Part shown: positions 1 to 11,615 of the stretch, in pieces | How positions within the stretch are numbered: the first letter of the stretch is position 1 | How the letters are laid out: each line of letters begins with the position of its first letter | Assembly (NCBI GenBank): GCA_033557685.1 | Contig: JAWQRN010000023.1 | Location: forward strand, 1 to 50,436 | Origin: Sperchopsis tessellata | Lineage: Eukaryota > Arthropoda > Insecta > Coleoptera > Hydrophilidae | Length of the DNA: 50,436 nucleotides | Direction of reading: 5' to 3' | Notes under the pieces: model-generated | Seen by the model: the letters and a program-made list of their open reading frames with translations, nothing else | Told to the model about the DNA's origin: nothing | Database searches by the model: none | Made by a program: the position numbers and the translations under genes

Positions 1-2517
1 TTCTACTTTGCGTAAATTTCGCAAACTTATAATTTTTATTGTCAGCAGGTATTCGGCCACATGTTTTCCTTAATTTTTTAGGTTAAAACGGTTTAATTGC
101 GATCTTTTGCGGGATTTGACCTCACTTTACAGTTATCAATCAAGGTCAAATTGAGTTACGATTTTGACGGATAAATAGCACAAAATTCACGAGAAAGTGC
201 ACCGTATTATTATCCAAAAGAATTATCGGTTAAATGAAATATTTTAACCCACACACCCATGTAATAACAATTTTACTTTCCAGGCACGTGCATTATTTTT
301 CTATTTTCTTAGTTTCCAGGTTTTTCCTTTAACAGCGGTCCGTTTTCTATATGATTATGTTTTGTGTTATATTATTTATTTTACTCTTTGTGTAATTGTA
401 TAAAGCAATTGTAAAGACTCATCTGATAATCAATAAAAAGTTAAATAATTAACAGTTTATATTTCTTAAATATTATTTTTTTCATTTTCATGTTCTTACT
501 ACTCTTAAAAATGAATTATGGCAACTTAATCCTTTCAAATCATCAATGATTGTGTTATCATAATTATTTATATCATTTTGAAATATAATTCATTATGAGA
601 TTTCCCTTATCAATTTTTCATTTACGTGGGAATATAGTAATTGCCATTTATTCTGATTATGCTACATGATGTAGGTTTTTTTTGTAATCTGAATACTACA
701 CAACATAATGTAACAACAATAATGTAGCTTACTTTGAATTTTGATTTTTAACTGATAAGGTAAATATAGGTGTGAAACTTACACTCAATATGTTATCAAA
801 AATAATCAGTTTGAAACTAGGTATTCCACTACATATAATATTAAGAAAGCTTTAAAAAATCTATAGTTAAATATATATGTATATATGGGGTCATAAACTA
901 TTTAATATATTTATAAAAAAAATTGTACTAATCCATCTAAAAATCATAATAGGCTTCAAAGATCAATGAACTATTTTAAAAATCGTTCATGAAATTAAGC
1001 CAAGCGTGTTAAATTTAGATGAATGCCATTGAATAGGCTAAATACATTTTAAAAATAACGTGAAGTAAAATTTGAAGAGTTTTAAAATTAAGAATATTTC
1101 TATTGAAAACTTGAATTTGGCAAATACATTTTATATTTTATAAGAAAAATATTTCATAATAATAGAGTCACAGCCTACGCACATTTGTGAAGAAAAGGTG
1201 AAATGTCTGTAAATGGGGCACGTAACTTTCACACGAATAAGATATTGTCCCACCAATACAGACTTAATCCTTTATTGTCCTGGTTATCAATTAATATGTA
1301 TAGTAATCCACATACTGTGCAACAAAGAATTGGACGAAAGTAGAGAGATATTTTATACAGTATGGTTCACAGTAGTTCAATCTTTTCGGTCACTTCATAT
1401 TTTAAACTTTTGTTTAATTTTTAAAATGTATTGTTTTTTTTCTGGAGCCTTAAGTTAGCAATATTATATGCATATATATTCAGAATAACCTGATCTACTA
1501 ATATTAAGAATAGTTCAATTAATAGTATTGACTACTGAGAATAATATTACTATAACTCCATTTTGGTAAAAGTTGCAGGAGGGCAGTTTTTTTTTTCTGT
1601 CTTAAATATAATGATCCTGTACTGTTCAATTATTAGTAAGCACATTTGATACTTATTTATAGAAACTTGCAGATCCTTTGAATGTTTGCATTCTTATTAC
1701 AGCCTAAAGTTTATAACATAGTTACCTCCCACCACATTTTAAATATGCTATTTTTCCCTTTTAATTGAATGGAGTTCGCTAAATAAATTTAATGCACCTA
1801 AAGGAACAGGTGTTTGTTCAAAGAATTTTAAACTGTCAATTCAGAAATAAATATATACAAAATAGGAGTTAGAACACTACTGCGTTATAAATTAACTTTT
1901 ATAGTAATATTGAGTATAAATGGTTTATAGAAAAACGCGAGTGTTTTTGTGCTTTTAAATTAAAACTGATGTCTCTTAATAATGTGTAATCGTAACAAGA
2001 TAATCTTTAATAAAAGTAATTATACACCTGAAGTAAAAGTAATTATTATAAAATTTTAGTGAATATATTAAATTTAGTTGCTTTTAATTTAGACTATTTT
2101 CAGTATCAAAAAACATCAAAAATCTTTGTATAATTTAAGTTATTCTGCATAGTGTAATATATTAGACTAGTTGAAATATTGGTATTGGCTTTTTATAAGA
2201 TATAATTTAGTATTGACCACCCTACAAACCAGTTGATCAAAGCTGTAGTAGATTTGTCATGCATTTTGTGGCTATGTGTTTGGGATTTTCGCACTGCCAG
2301 TTTAAAAATAACATCTATACCCTACTTGCTAGTTATCAACAGACTTTCATAATTGAAGGAGTGAATTAAAGTAGGAATTATGTATTTGCAAAAAATTGCA
2401 CTTAAAATCTGATATTTTTAGTGCTAATCCACTTCTGAAATAGTAATAAAGTGTATTAGAAATATTTGATCATAGACTAACTGAAATTTATGACTTAAGG
2501 CCTTCTTCTTAAATGTT

Positions 2518-2537
2518 TATATATATATATATATAAT
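2518..2537. repeat. (TA)n microsatellite
   Basis: Uninterrupted TA dinucleotide run of about 20 bases. Confidence 0.9.
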
Positions 2538-3699
2538 TATACTTAAAAACCCTTCGTCTTTTCACATTAAGAAACTTATTATTGGACACTTTTATTTTCT
2601 GAAATATCTTCACTTTCAAAGCTATGAATTTACATCAAAATTTAACTAAATTTTGTGTATAGTTATGTAGAACTAAGAATATTGTTACAAGGTATGATAA
2701 AAAAAAGTAAGTCACAAAGCTTGCCACTGCGGTATTTGAAGTGGTAAACGTGTGGTGTTGTCTAATCGACCACATTGTCCATAGCATATATATTTTAATT
2801 TATAACAAAGTTCTAACATTAAGTATTCATGTGGGTGATCTCTTTCAACAAGGGAGGCTATAACCGCTATTGCCAAAACTATGAAGGTTAAGGCTATATT
2901 AAAATTCCATGAGACCAGTTACAAATCATTTCATGCCTATCAGGGATCCCCTGTTTCTTGAATCTGACAATCGCAAATTTCAGCAGGGTTGTTTTTTTGC
3001 TTAGTCCACGATGCCATAGCCTAAGACCCACTTTCATAATGGGGGATACCGTCGACTAAGGTAGTTTATTCATTAAATTAAATACTTGGTTAATTTTATA
3101 TATAATATAAAGATTCGAAGTTGAGTCGTAAAACCTACATAATGTGATTATTTTACACTTAGTTTTCAAATTATTCTCAAAACCTCTCAATACCTGAGGA
3201 ATATGAAAATCACTTGGTTGTCTTGGCCGGAATTTTTAAGTCAGAGGTTCATTAAATTACTGTGACGTAGAGATCGCAGTGGTAATAAGACGACAATTAA
3301 TTTTTGTGGATTACTCCATAAACCAAGATAAACATCTTGTTATCAATGAAACAGGTAGTGAAATGTATCTGTTAAGCTTAAGAAATCTACCAGATGTCAT
3401 TAGTTACAGTATATGAGTCATAGTGATGACCAAAATACTTAATCTCATTTTGGAAATCCACTATATAATTATAAAAGAAAATATTGCTCAATATTTATCG
3501 TTTTCAATCTGTGATGGTTCGTAATTGGAGTTCTCACTACCTTGAAAATATTTTCGTTCTTAATTTTGTTTTAAAGATTTAAAGCTATTTTACTACGGGA
3601 AATATAAATATGTTTAGTTTTTGTTTCATAACATTACCTTTTCTTTTCAAGAATAGTTTTAAATGTAAGTTGGTGTACTGTTATGTACATCTGTTTTAT

Positions 3700-3722
<23 letters not shown>
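3700..3722. repeat. (TA)n microsatellite
   Basis: TA dinucleotide run of about 22 bases. Confidence 0.9.
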
Positions 3723-3730
<8 letters not shown>

Positions 3731-5500
3731 ACGAATACAAATTTTACCAACTAAATGCCGTAAATCTATATAGTTTTGTTAAATTTTCATCAAATCATTA
3801 CTTCAACCAAAAAGGGTTAAACACTTTTTATTTGACGAAAATTTATTCATTTACTTTTTACATACTGGTTGTAAAAAAGTAAGCTAGGAAATAGCTGATT
3901 TATTAAGTTCGTATTTTTGCACCAATTCATTGTACATTGAAGTCCTTTGAATTTTCTGCTGACCATCAACTGTTATATAGCAGAATATTCTGTTATTAAC
4001 TATAGAATATCCAGTACTAGGTAGGAATAAAAGGATGGTTTTATAGCAAATAATTGAAATTACTCTTAGATAACATAAGACTGTAATTCTCGCAAGTTAT
4101 ACAAAATCTGAAGTTATTTCTCTGTCTATAAGATTATGAATTCCATTCAGCCATCGTTCAGTATTTTAATATGCACAACATATTTAACTTTTAGAAAAAC
4201 TAGCTTGGATATATGGATGTAGAAGTAGAAGATTATTATTGTACAGCAGACTGTATTCTATGTTAGTTAAAAACCTGAGTGCTGTCAGGATCACAAGACA
4301 TCAAGTAGAAATTATGATCCGCATATCTTTCTCTATGTTAGTTGAAAACACGGTCTACAGAGGGAAGTAAAAAATGGTGATTTGTGACTATTTTTATATG
4401 AAAACTGCAAAGAAAAAAGACACAACATTTCATCATCGGTATGTACCAAATAATTTAAATATCTTTTATTGAACTGACGCATAGGTTTGGATATCATCAT
4501 AAGTGGTCAGTTTTTTTGTGACGGAAAGTATTTCTGAAAAACATGAGTACACACATCTCCAGAAAGGACTTTAAACTATGTATATGGTAGCATAATCCCT
4601 GGTGTTGGCTCTTGCCTATTTTAAATAAGCAAAAAAACACCCTTTCAACCTTTACTTTTTCCAATCTTGTTATAATTATAACAGTTATCTGATTGATGTA
4701 ATACTAGATTTTCAAATGTCAGGTTACAAATGCCTTAAAAAATGTTTTTCAAATACAAATTGTAACAATCTATACCATAGATTCATAAAATACATAGCAT
4801 AACCATCAAGAAACTAAGCTGTAAGTTTAATCAATCAAAAAATGTTATCACAAAATTATTGAGTACAGTTTAAAATATATTCATTTTATATTCTTATACT
4901 ATTGACATGGAATGTAGGTATACTTTGTGAATAGTACTAGTATTTTGATAAAAGTGACAACTAGAATAATTTTATACAAATTAATTTTATATGAAGAAAA
5001 TGTATTGGAGTTATTTGAAAACTAGATAACTAATTTAAACAATATAATTCAAATTGTTGAACTTACGCAATATAATAGTCAAAATAATCCATGGCGTTAG
5101 TCTATAAGAACTCACAAGCGCACTAAGGTAAAATTCACTTCACTTTTTGCACTGATTTAATGTTGGGCGTAATGATAAAATATGACGCAATTGGTAATGA
5201 TGTGGAGGTTTATTTGTTTGCCGTTTCTAAACACGTCAAAAAATGGTAATAGTTCTTATATAACCTGAAAAAAAAAATGAATTAGTGTTATAAACCTTTG
5301 ATAATATCTGAAAATCAGTTTATACTCAAATTATTTCTCTAATCTCATAATACACGTCTTTATCTACGTCACAATATTTTATTGAGTTCCTGATTTATAG
5401 GTATGTTTTCATAATAAAAAAGGGTTTGAACCTTTAAATGTTATGTCAGTATAATATGTATCCTGTAATGGACCTATTATGTGCACCTCTGTAAACAATA

Positions 5501-5528
5501 TTGTCTCTGTTCGAAGTTACAGAGACAA
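5501..5528. repeat. Small perfect hairpin
   Basis: Ten-base arms (TTGTCTCTGT and ACAGAGACAA) flank an 8-base loop. It does not look like a terminator or RNA gene, and no function is assigned. Confidence 0.6.
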
Positions 5529-7904
5529 TTGCTTACAGAATGTAAATTTATAACTAATTTGCTATTCTGTACATGACTACATGCAATATAAGGCGCTAAT
5601 AGCCAAAGTTGATGATGCGCCTAAAACACAAACATGCAATGTAGGCGGTTCATTTTTGTAACTTTACGGTGCCAAATCACTCGCTATTACTCTTACAGTT
5701 TGTGGTTATGTTTCAGATTTATGTGATAGGACTGAATATTAAGAGAATTACTACATTAATCATTTTGATAAGTAAGAAATATTTGATTTAAAATGGAATT
5801 TATTATTATTTTGTCAATAATAGAATCAATATCGTATGCGCCTTAAGTCGAATGAGTAGTAGTACCTACTCTTTTGGTGGTCACAAATGTTTTTTTGTGA
5901 ACCTCGGCTAGAATAGAATCTATGCATAAACAAAATTATTTGCCGCAGAAATACTCTCACGCCTTGAGTACACAAATATTTAACAGTTATGATTGTAATA
6001 AGAACGATTTTAATATGAGTCTACCTTGGCCTATATTTAATATAGTAAATATCTAAAATACGGCAAATAAAATAAGTATAAATTGACTTTTTAATATCCG
6101 TTTTTACGTTTACTTACATAACTAACACATGCACAACAAATGTCAAATTTCAATCAAAGTAAATAGTGAAGTTATTCTCTCAGGAACTAGTTAAATACAG
6201 AGTATGAAGTTCTAGAGGCTTATAAAGAATAGTTCACACTGTAAGACTAATTAATTTACATAGCTATGTTAGCCATTTAATTTATATAGATTCATTGTTA
6301 TAGAGCGTATGTTCTATTTAGTGGGCTGTTCTATTTTAGGTTTAAATAAAGATCAATTACACACCTTAACAGAATTTCAAAAAATACAAAAGGATCTTAA
6401 TATCTTTTAAGTAAATAAAATATAATCCACATAGGTGGAGCTGGAAATCGATATTTATGCATAGTATTTATTTTATTAAAAAGGTTCTATACTACACTAA
6501 AGAAAAAAAGTTCTGCAAAATATTGAGTTTTTTCTTATTTCCTTTCCTAACCATCTTTTCATTGTATTAGATTTCAGCTGAAAAGTAAATATATTTTCTT
6601 GAAGTTGTCTATAAGGTCCTTCAGAATGTCCAATTGAGTATTTATTTTTGGTCTTATTATTTTGGATCACATACACACACTTTTTATAATTGCCTATGTA
6701 AGTCACATTGATTAAATGGATTATATTCCCATGTAACAACATATTCATTCATATTGAATCATCATCATAATTCATTTATAAACTTATGGAAGAGTGGATT
6801 CTGTTCAATAATCTTGCAACAAAAGTATCCTCTACTCAAAAGAATTTGATACTGTGTATATAGTGCACACAAATAGCCCCATTTAAAAATCCTGGAACCT
6901 GGTCCTGGCTCTGCCACAAAAGCTTTGCTAAAGTCCCAAATATATATAATTAATTTAGTAATGTTTACTTTTTGCTTGACAATTTGTCTGCTGAAAATCG
7001 TATAAATATTTTAGCATAATATGTTGTTTAACAAAGTAGAAATCTATTAGTTTTGATACTATGCACAAAATAACTGTTGCAAACTTTCATTATATTAGAC
7101 ACATTTATTATTTATTTGTTATTATCTAGGTTGTAAGTACAGGAACGCACGAAATATTTTGTGTGTGACGAGTATTTTAGATTTTGGGCAGGGCTATCTC
7201 TTAAAAGAAAGCTCAGCAAAAATATATTTTTGTTTGGGTGGGAAGTCTCTTATACCCTCTGGGGTATGCAACATAGATAAAAGTATCCAGAGCATTTGAT
7301 GACTTCCGTAATTACAAAACACGGCACATTTTATACCATTGTTATTCATGGTCCTAAAGTCAGGAAATAGTTGTAGGAAATTATGGAAAATAGAATGGGC
7401 AAGAAATGAAATAAGTAGGTACTTAAAAATTTCCGTTAGATATATGAGGATAGCTACAAGCGTTTGTAATAAAAATGAAAACTAAAAAAAAGTTCTCATT
7501 TTTTTTTGCAAATCACAAAACTGTGTATATGCTGCACCATGATTTGTCTGTGTATCGCACAATTTTAAATTCTAAAACATGAGATCTTATAGTCAGTGCA
7601 TTTATTAACTTCGTCATCTTGACTTTACTTCATATGAATAACGCCTTACTACATATTACATTTCCATATTTATGGATACACTAAAATTCCTGGTAAAAAA
7701 CAATGGATCATAATCTGTTACTATCTGAATTATCAAAGCTGCAAATTATAATTTCAAATATCCCTTTTCCAAATATTTAACATTTATTTTTTCTTTCAAA
7801 ATATTTCAGCATTTTTTTTTATCTTGATTTACAATCTGTCAATGACAATAAGTAAATTTGGGTGGCAATTCTTGTTTGGCTTGTAAGTATTCTTCCTTTG
7901 GCGC

Positions 7905-8215
7905 TCATCTTACCAAATCTAGCGGATAAGAGCTTTTCCATCTATGATTACTATGTCCCGTGACGAGTTTAACTGCAAGTTTGTTTGGATGAGTTTTTAG
8001 TCTCAAAGTATCTGGTGGTATGATGCTCAATCTCTCCATCCACTGACCTAATTTGAAGGTCACAGCTAATAATATTATCAAACCAAGGCACATTCACTAT
8101 CATCCTTAGTACTTTTGCATGGAACCTTTCTATGATTTGAATATTAGAATTGAACTCTGGACACCATAAGTCCATACCAGCGTTACGTAGAAGCTTGTTT
8201 TCCAATGAGTCTTTA
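7905..8215 (-). pseudogene. Jockey LINE C-terminal region
   Basis: Matches by eye the C-terminal part of jockey-type ORF2. Blocks such as MDLWCPEFNSNIQIIERF and HAKVLRMIVNVPWF correspond to the family's LWG..SNI.IIQRFQSK.LR...N.PW pattern, followed in another frame by HPNKLAVKL and PLDL. It is broken by a frameshift. It has no enzymatic role of its own but supports assignment to the Jockey clade. Confidence 0.7.
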
Positions 8216-8435
8216 TTTTTGACCTAGTAGCCAGTATATTTTGCTTACTTTAAAATTAAGTTGTTTTCTTTTGGTCCTTATATGAGTCCGCCATGTAAGT
8301 CTTCTGTCCAGGTGCATTCCTAGGTTCCTGGCCGAGTCTGTTTGACGGGTGGGCAGGTTTCCTTTCTGAGTGAAAAGTTCATTTACACGGATTATAGCTC
8401 ATTTGTTATAGTTTTCCACTTCTTGAGCCAGATTT

Positions 8436-9235
8436 CTAATTTGTCAAGATGCACTTGAGTGTCTTGAAGCCATGACTGGATTTGAGTGGTAAATCTGCAG
8501 TATATAGGAGGTATAATACTGGGTCCAGTACGGTTCCCTGTGGCACACCAGATTGTATTGGCTTTAGTTCAGTTATCTCATCTTCGTATTTTATTAGAAA
8601 GTGTCTTATCACTAACATATGACTTCAGTATCTCATACATGTGGCGTGGGAGTTGTTCTATCTTGTGTAGTAGTCCATCATGCAATACCTTGGTAAATGC
8701 CTGCGCAATGTCCAGAAATACAGCTGAACAATATCTCTTTGCTTCGAGGTCTATGAATTTGCTCTATGGTACCATGTTGCTGCCGGAATCCGAATTGATG
8801 TTGTGGGATTAAGTTTCTGCTTAGTAGAACAGGAGTACGAGGTTTTCAAACACTTGGAAAAGTGGGCAGCAGGCTTATTGGCCTGTATGAGGTAACTTCT
8901 TTTGGATCTTTTCCTGGTTTTGGTAGTAAGATCACTTGGGCTATCTTCCACTGCACAGGAAAGTAACTCAAGCACAGTGCCGCATTGGATAGTATAGTGA
9001 TAAATCGTATAGCTTCCTCTGATAATTCGCTCCTTATCTTTGTAGTAATCAGATCATATCCGGGAGATTTTTTGATATTGAGATGTCTAATTACAGAGGT
9101 TCTTTGATGAAGTTTTTGATAGGGAGCTTCTAGTAATTCTTTAATATCTTTTTCTGTGGATAGTTCTGAAGGGTATGGTTGAAAAACCTTCTCCAAGTGT
9201 TCGGCGAACATTTTAGCTTTTTTTTTACTAGTCCT
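8436..9235 (-). pseudogene. Jockey LINE reverse transcriptase fragment, FADD motif deleted
   Basis: Reverse transcriptase of the same element. Recognisable blocks in minus-strand order are [47 protein letters not shown], domain A FLDIAQAF with its catalytic aspartate (about 8702-8725), and the SGVPQGTVLDP block (about 8520-8560), then YLLYTADLPL. Shortly after this the frame jumps to a stretch resembling WLQDTQ and KLEIWLKKWK, which normally lies downstream of the catalytic FADD/YADD box. The FADD box and its surroundings have therefore been lost in an internal deletion. Several frameshifts separate the blocks. Confidence 0.8.
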
Positions 9236-9559
9236 GGCTTATTTACCGTTTTCTTGCCTAATTGGTGGAATTTATTGTATTGGTTGTTTGATTTTTCTCA
9301 CTGCTTTCCATAGCGAGTAGTTGGTTACTTCGATTGGTGTTAGACTCGCTAGATGTTCTTGTATCGTATGATTTTTTTCTTCATTCTGTAGTTCCTTAAG
9401 ATCTTGAACCGCCTTGTTAAATTTTGCTTTATCTTGAGGCGATCTTTACTTTTGCCATTCTTTTCTCAGCAGGCGTTTTTCTTGGATTTTCACACGCTTG
9501 CAGTTGATTTTTTCATTAAGATTGCTTCCAAATCCATTCCAATCTGTTTTTTTTGTTAT

Positions 9560-9990
9560 GTTATAATGAAGGCTTTTGCTTTCTTACAATTCGTGAGTCA
9601 AAGGCAGCGATTATTGGTGAATGGTCTGAGGAAAGTTCTAAGCATGATGTAATTGACAAATAGTATTGATTTATACCTTTGATTACACAGAAATCAACTA
9701 GGTCTGGGATTTTTTTAGGATCTGATGGCCAATACGTAGGTTCTCCTGTTGATAGGGGTTGCAGGTTGTCTTTCTGCATAGCTAAGAACAGCTGGACGGC
9801 CCTTGGGTGTGGGAGTGTTGGATCTAGATCCCCACCATGGATGTTTGGCATTGTAATCGCCACCTGCTATGAATTGTTTTTCTAGTGTTTTAAAGAAGTT
9901 TGTGTAGTTCTCTTGCTTGATAGTGTGTTTTGGAGGACTATAAATTGCTGAGACTTACCATTCTTCAACTGTAACTGTAGTTGCTTACAT
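9560..9990 (-). pseudogene. Jockey LINE endonuclease fragment
   Basis: C-terminal half of the LINE endonuclease that nicks the target site. In minus-strand order I read ATTVTVEEW, a stop, then VSAIYSPP, followed by the core GGDYNAKHPWWGSR (about 9820-9864). One frameshift leads to STGEPTYWPSDP (about 9733-9760), and LSSDHSPI lies at about 9611-9635. These are the asparagine, histidine and SDH blocks of the AP-endonuclease fold. The N-terminal half, with the catalytic glutamate, is absent. At least one frameshift and one internal stop show it is dead. Confidence 0.8.
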
Positions 9991-10377
9991 ACAGATTTTT
10001 TTTGTTTTATCATACCAGCATTATATCTACATTTTCGTTTGTTAGGAAGAAAATTATTCTAATGGAAAATTTTGATAGTTATTTGTTTAAATCTTATCTA
10101 ATTTATTTATGACAATTTGGATGTTATTAAACACTATGATTATCGGAGATTTTCAACCTAGAATTAAATTAATATTTGGATAGTAACATCAAGCTGTATT
10201 CCTTTGTCATTGCTGCACACAGAGTGCACATTACAGACCTTCACTTATTTTGGAGTACATTTCATTAAACAATATTACAATCAAATCAGGCTATAAATAC
10301 GAATTATTACTAGCAAAATAACCAAAATAGAAGAATATCACTCTCATTAGTATTTTGTTTCACGATCTTGTGATAAC

Positions 10378-11515
10378 AATTTAGCTAAAAATAAATTTTT
10401 ATTATTTCCAGTTATATAAAGTACCAGACAAAAAACGAAGCAACAAATATTTATGCATGTATACTCATTATGTCATATTTTGTTTTCTATTATTGAAAAA
10501 TTATGCATAATTCCAATTACTTTCTTATTAATTCAGTACGTAGACTTCTACAGCCACTGTAAGGTTTTCTGGAAGATAGCTGTGTTGGTTTTTCTTTTTG
10601 CCGAAGTTTCGTCCACCATTTTAGGGGACATTATCAAGACATGTAGCTCTTAAAAGTGCTAATTATAAATTGCCATGTAGCACAAAAAACTGTTAGATGC
10701 AGGTGCCGCCCAGCTCTAAAAAGTTCTAAGTATTGACTGAAATGTAGCTCTCAGAAGTGTTAATCATAGAATATTATATATTATTCTATGACTAGCAGTT
10801 CTGAGAGTTACATGTCAGTCTATACTTAGCACTTTTTAGAGCTGGTCGGTACCTGCATCTAATTATAATTAGCACTTTTAAAAGCTACATGCCTTGATAA
10901 TATCCTCTGCAACGATGGAAGAAACCTCGGCATCCAACACATTGTTATCTGCCGGAATACCTGAAGATACTTTGATATCAGTTTTTAAATTTGTACCTAT
11001 TATGAGTTGAAAAGGTATCTTATTTAGTTGAGAATATGTATTTACTGAGATTAGTATTTAGTTCATGTGTCAAAATTCACAAAAATGAAAACGGGTAATG
11101 AAAATGTTTGTTAATATTAAATAAAGCATAGGCATTGAATGGATATATTACTACTCCATTTTTCTTGAAATTTCTTAAAAGGTTCATCCTTCTTTTTGAA
11201 AATGTTTGATTTCGTTTTTGTTAACTTCTACCCCACCTATGCTCGATCAGATTTAGGTCCGGTATCTGAGTGAGAAACGGCCTCAAACCTGGATTCAAAC
11301 ATTTTACTACGTATTTATAATGAAATTTTTTATTCTTAGTTCGTCGAAAAAACAGTATCCTATCCCTATTTGCTATATTAACTTTAGTTTTGTAGCTAAA
11401 GAGAACATTATACCATCTCTACAGTTCCCAGCTGACATGATCTCAAGCAAATTCAACACATACTCATTGACTTTTCTTCTGTATCATTAATGTGCCTTGA
11501 CAACTTTCATTGATG
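10378..11515 (-). mobile_element. Tc1/mariner relic copy 1, split by a fold-back insertion
   Basis: Two pieces (10378-10528 and about 10972-11515) align by eye to the Tc1 relic at 15227-16350, with shared sequence at the left end (CAATTTAGCTAAAAAT, then the TTATTTCCAGTTATAT block). The right piece includes a minus-strand transposase remnant around 11360-11425 reading WYNVLFS and TKVNIANRD, the counterpart of the Tc1 pattern W.NVLFSDETKV. The first catalytic aspartate region is garbled. Between the pieces lies a fold-back element, so this copy is the older insertion. Confidence 0.65.
10529..10971. mobile_element. Fold-back element FB-A inserted in Tc1 copy 1
   Basis: A nearly complete palindrome. 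The left arm starts TTCAGTACGTAGACTTC and runs through GTGTTGG, GCCGAAGTTTCGTCC and GGGGACATTATCAAGACATG to AGCTCTTAAAAGTGCTAA. The right arm is its imperfect reverse complement, ending at GCCGGAATACCTGAAGATA. The centre consists of further inverted copies of a unit of about 35-40 nt based on TGTAGCTCTNARAAGTGCTAA, meeting near 10780-10795. No coding capacity. It is related in sequence and layout to the elements at 39312-39657 and 31318-31411, and its GTTTCGTCC motif is shared with the Penelope-like termini at 48.3-49.4 kb. Confidence 0.75.
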
Positions 11516-11615
11516 TAACATCACACACCTTGAAAATGTTCCTTACAACAGTGGACGAAACGTTGGCACTTATTAGAACCACTACACAGTTTCCACTCGG
11601 AAACGACATTCATAC
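11516..11615. mobile_element. Solo Penelope-like terminal fragment
   Basis: Contains CCTTGAAAATGTTCC, a short loop, then GTGGACGAAACGTTGGC (11528-11567), followed by ACTTATTAGAACC and TTTCCACTCGGAAA. The same series occurs at the outer ends of the inverted Penelope-like pair at 48.3-49.4 kb. No coding part is present. Confidence 0.55.

Larger units (their letters stand above)
1..7811. other. A+T-rich stretch with no recognised gene
   Basis: I see no convincing exon, RNA gene or named transposon here. Open frames are short and low-complexity (F, Y, I, K and N rich), as expected by chance in A+T-rich DNA. The only structures noted are two TA microsatellites, a small perfect hairpin at 5501-5528 and scattered homopolymers. 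Because the first visible CycT exon starts inside the first cyclin repeat, this stretch may be intron or 5' flank of CycT. I looked for the conserved N-terminal block of cyclin T by eye and did not find it, but a short exon could have been missed. Confidence 0.5.
7812..10000 (-). mobile_element. Jockey-clade LINE, 5'-truncated and degenerate
   Basis: A non-LTR retrotransposon read on the minus strand. From high to low coordinate it carries the C-terminal half of an apurinic-type endonuclease, a reverse transcriptase and a C-terminal region typical of jockey elements. Homology fades near 10000, inside the endonuclease, so the 5' end is missing; this is the usual result of incomplete target-primed reverse transcription. 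A T-run on the + strand at about 7812-7820 fits the poly(A) tail. Frameshifts and stops break the reading frame many times, and the catalytic FADD segment of the reverse transcriptase is deleted. No RNase H domain is seen, which fits Jockey rather than I clade. The element cannot be active. Confidence 0.85.

Noticed and set aside
1213..1458. 81-codon plus-strand open frame
   Set aside because: No family resemblance and no promoter or splice context; length is within chance for frames opened by non-ATG starts in A+T-rich DNA.
3610..3882. 90-codon plus-strand open frame rich in F, Y, I
   Set aside because: It runs through a TA microsatellite and has low-complexity composition; no splice context or family resemblance.
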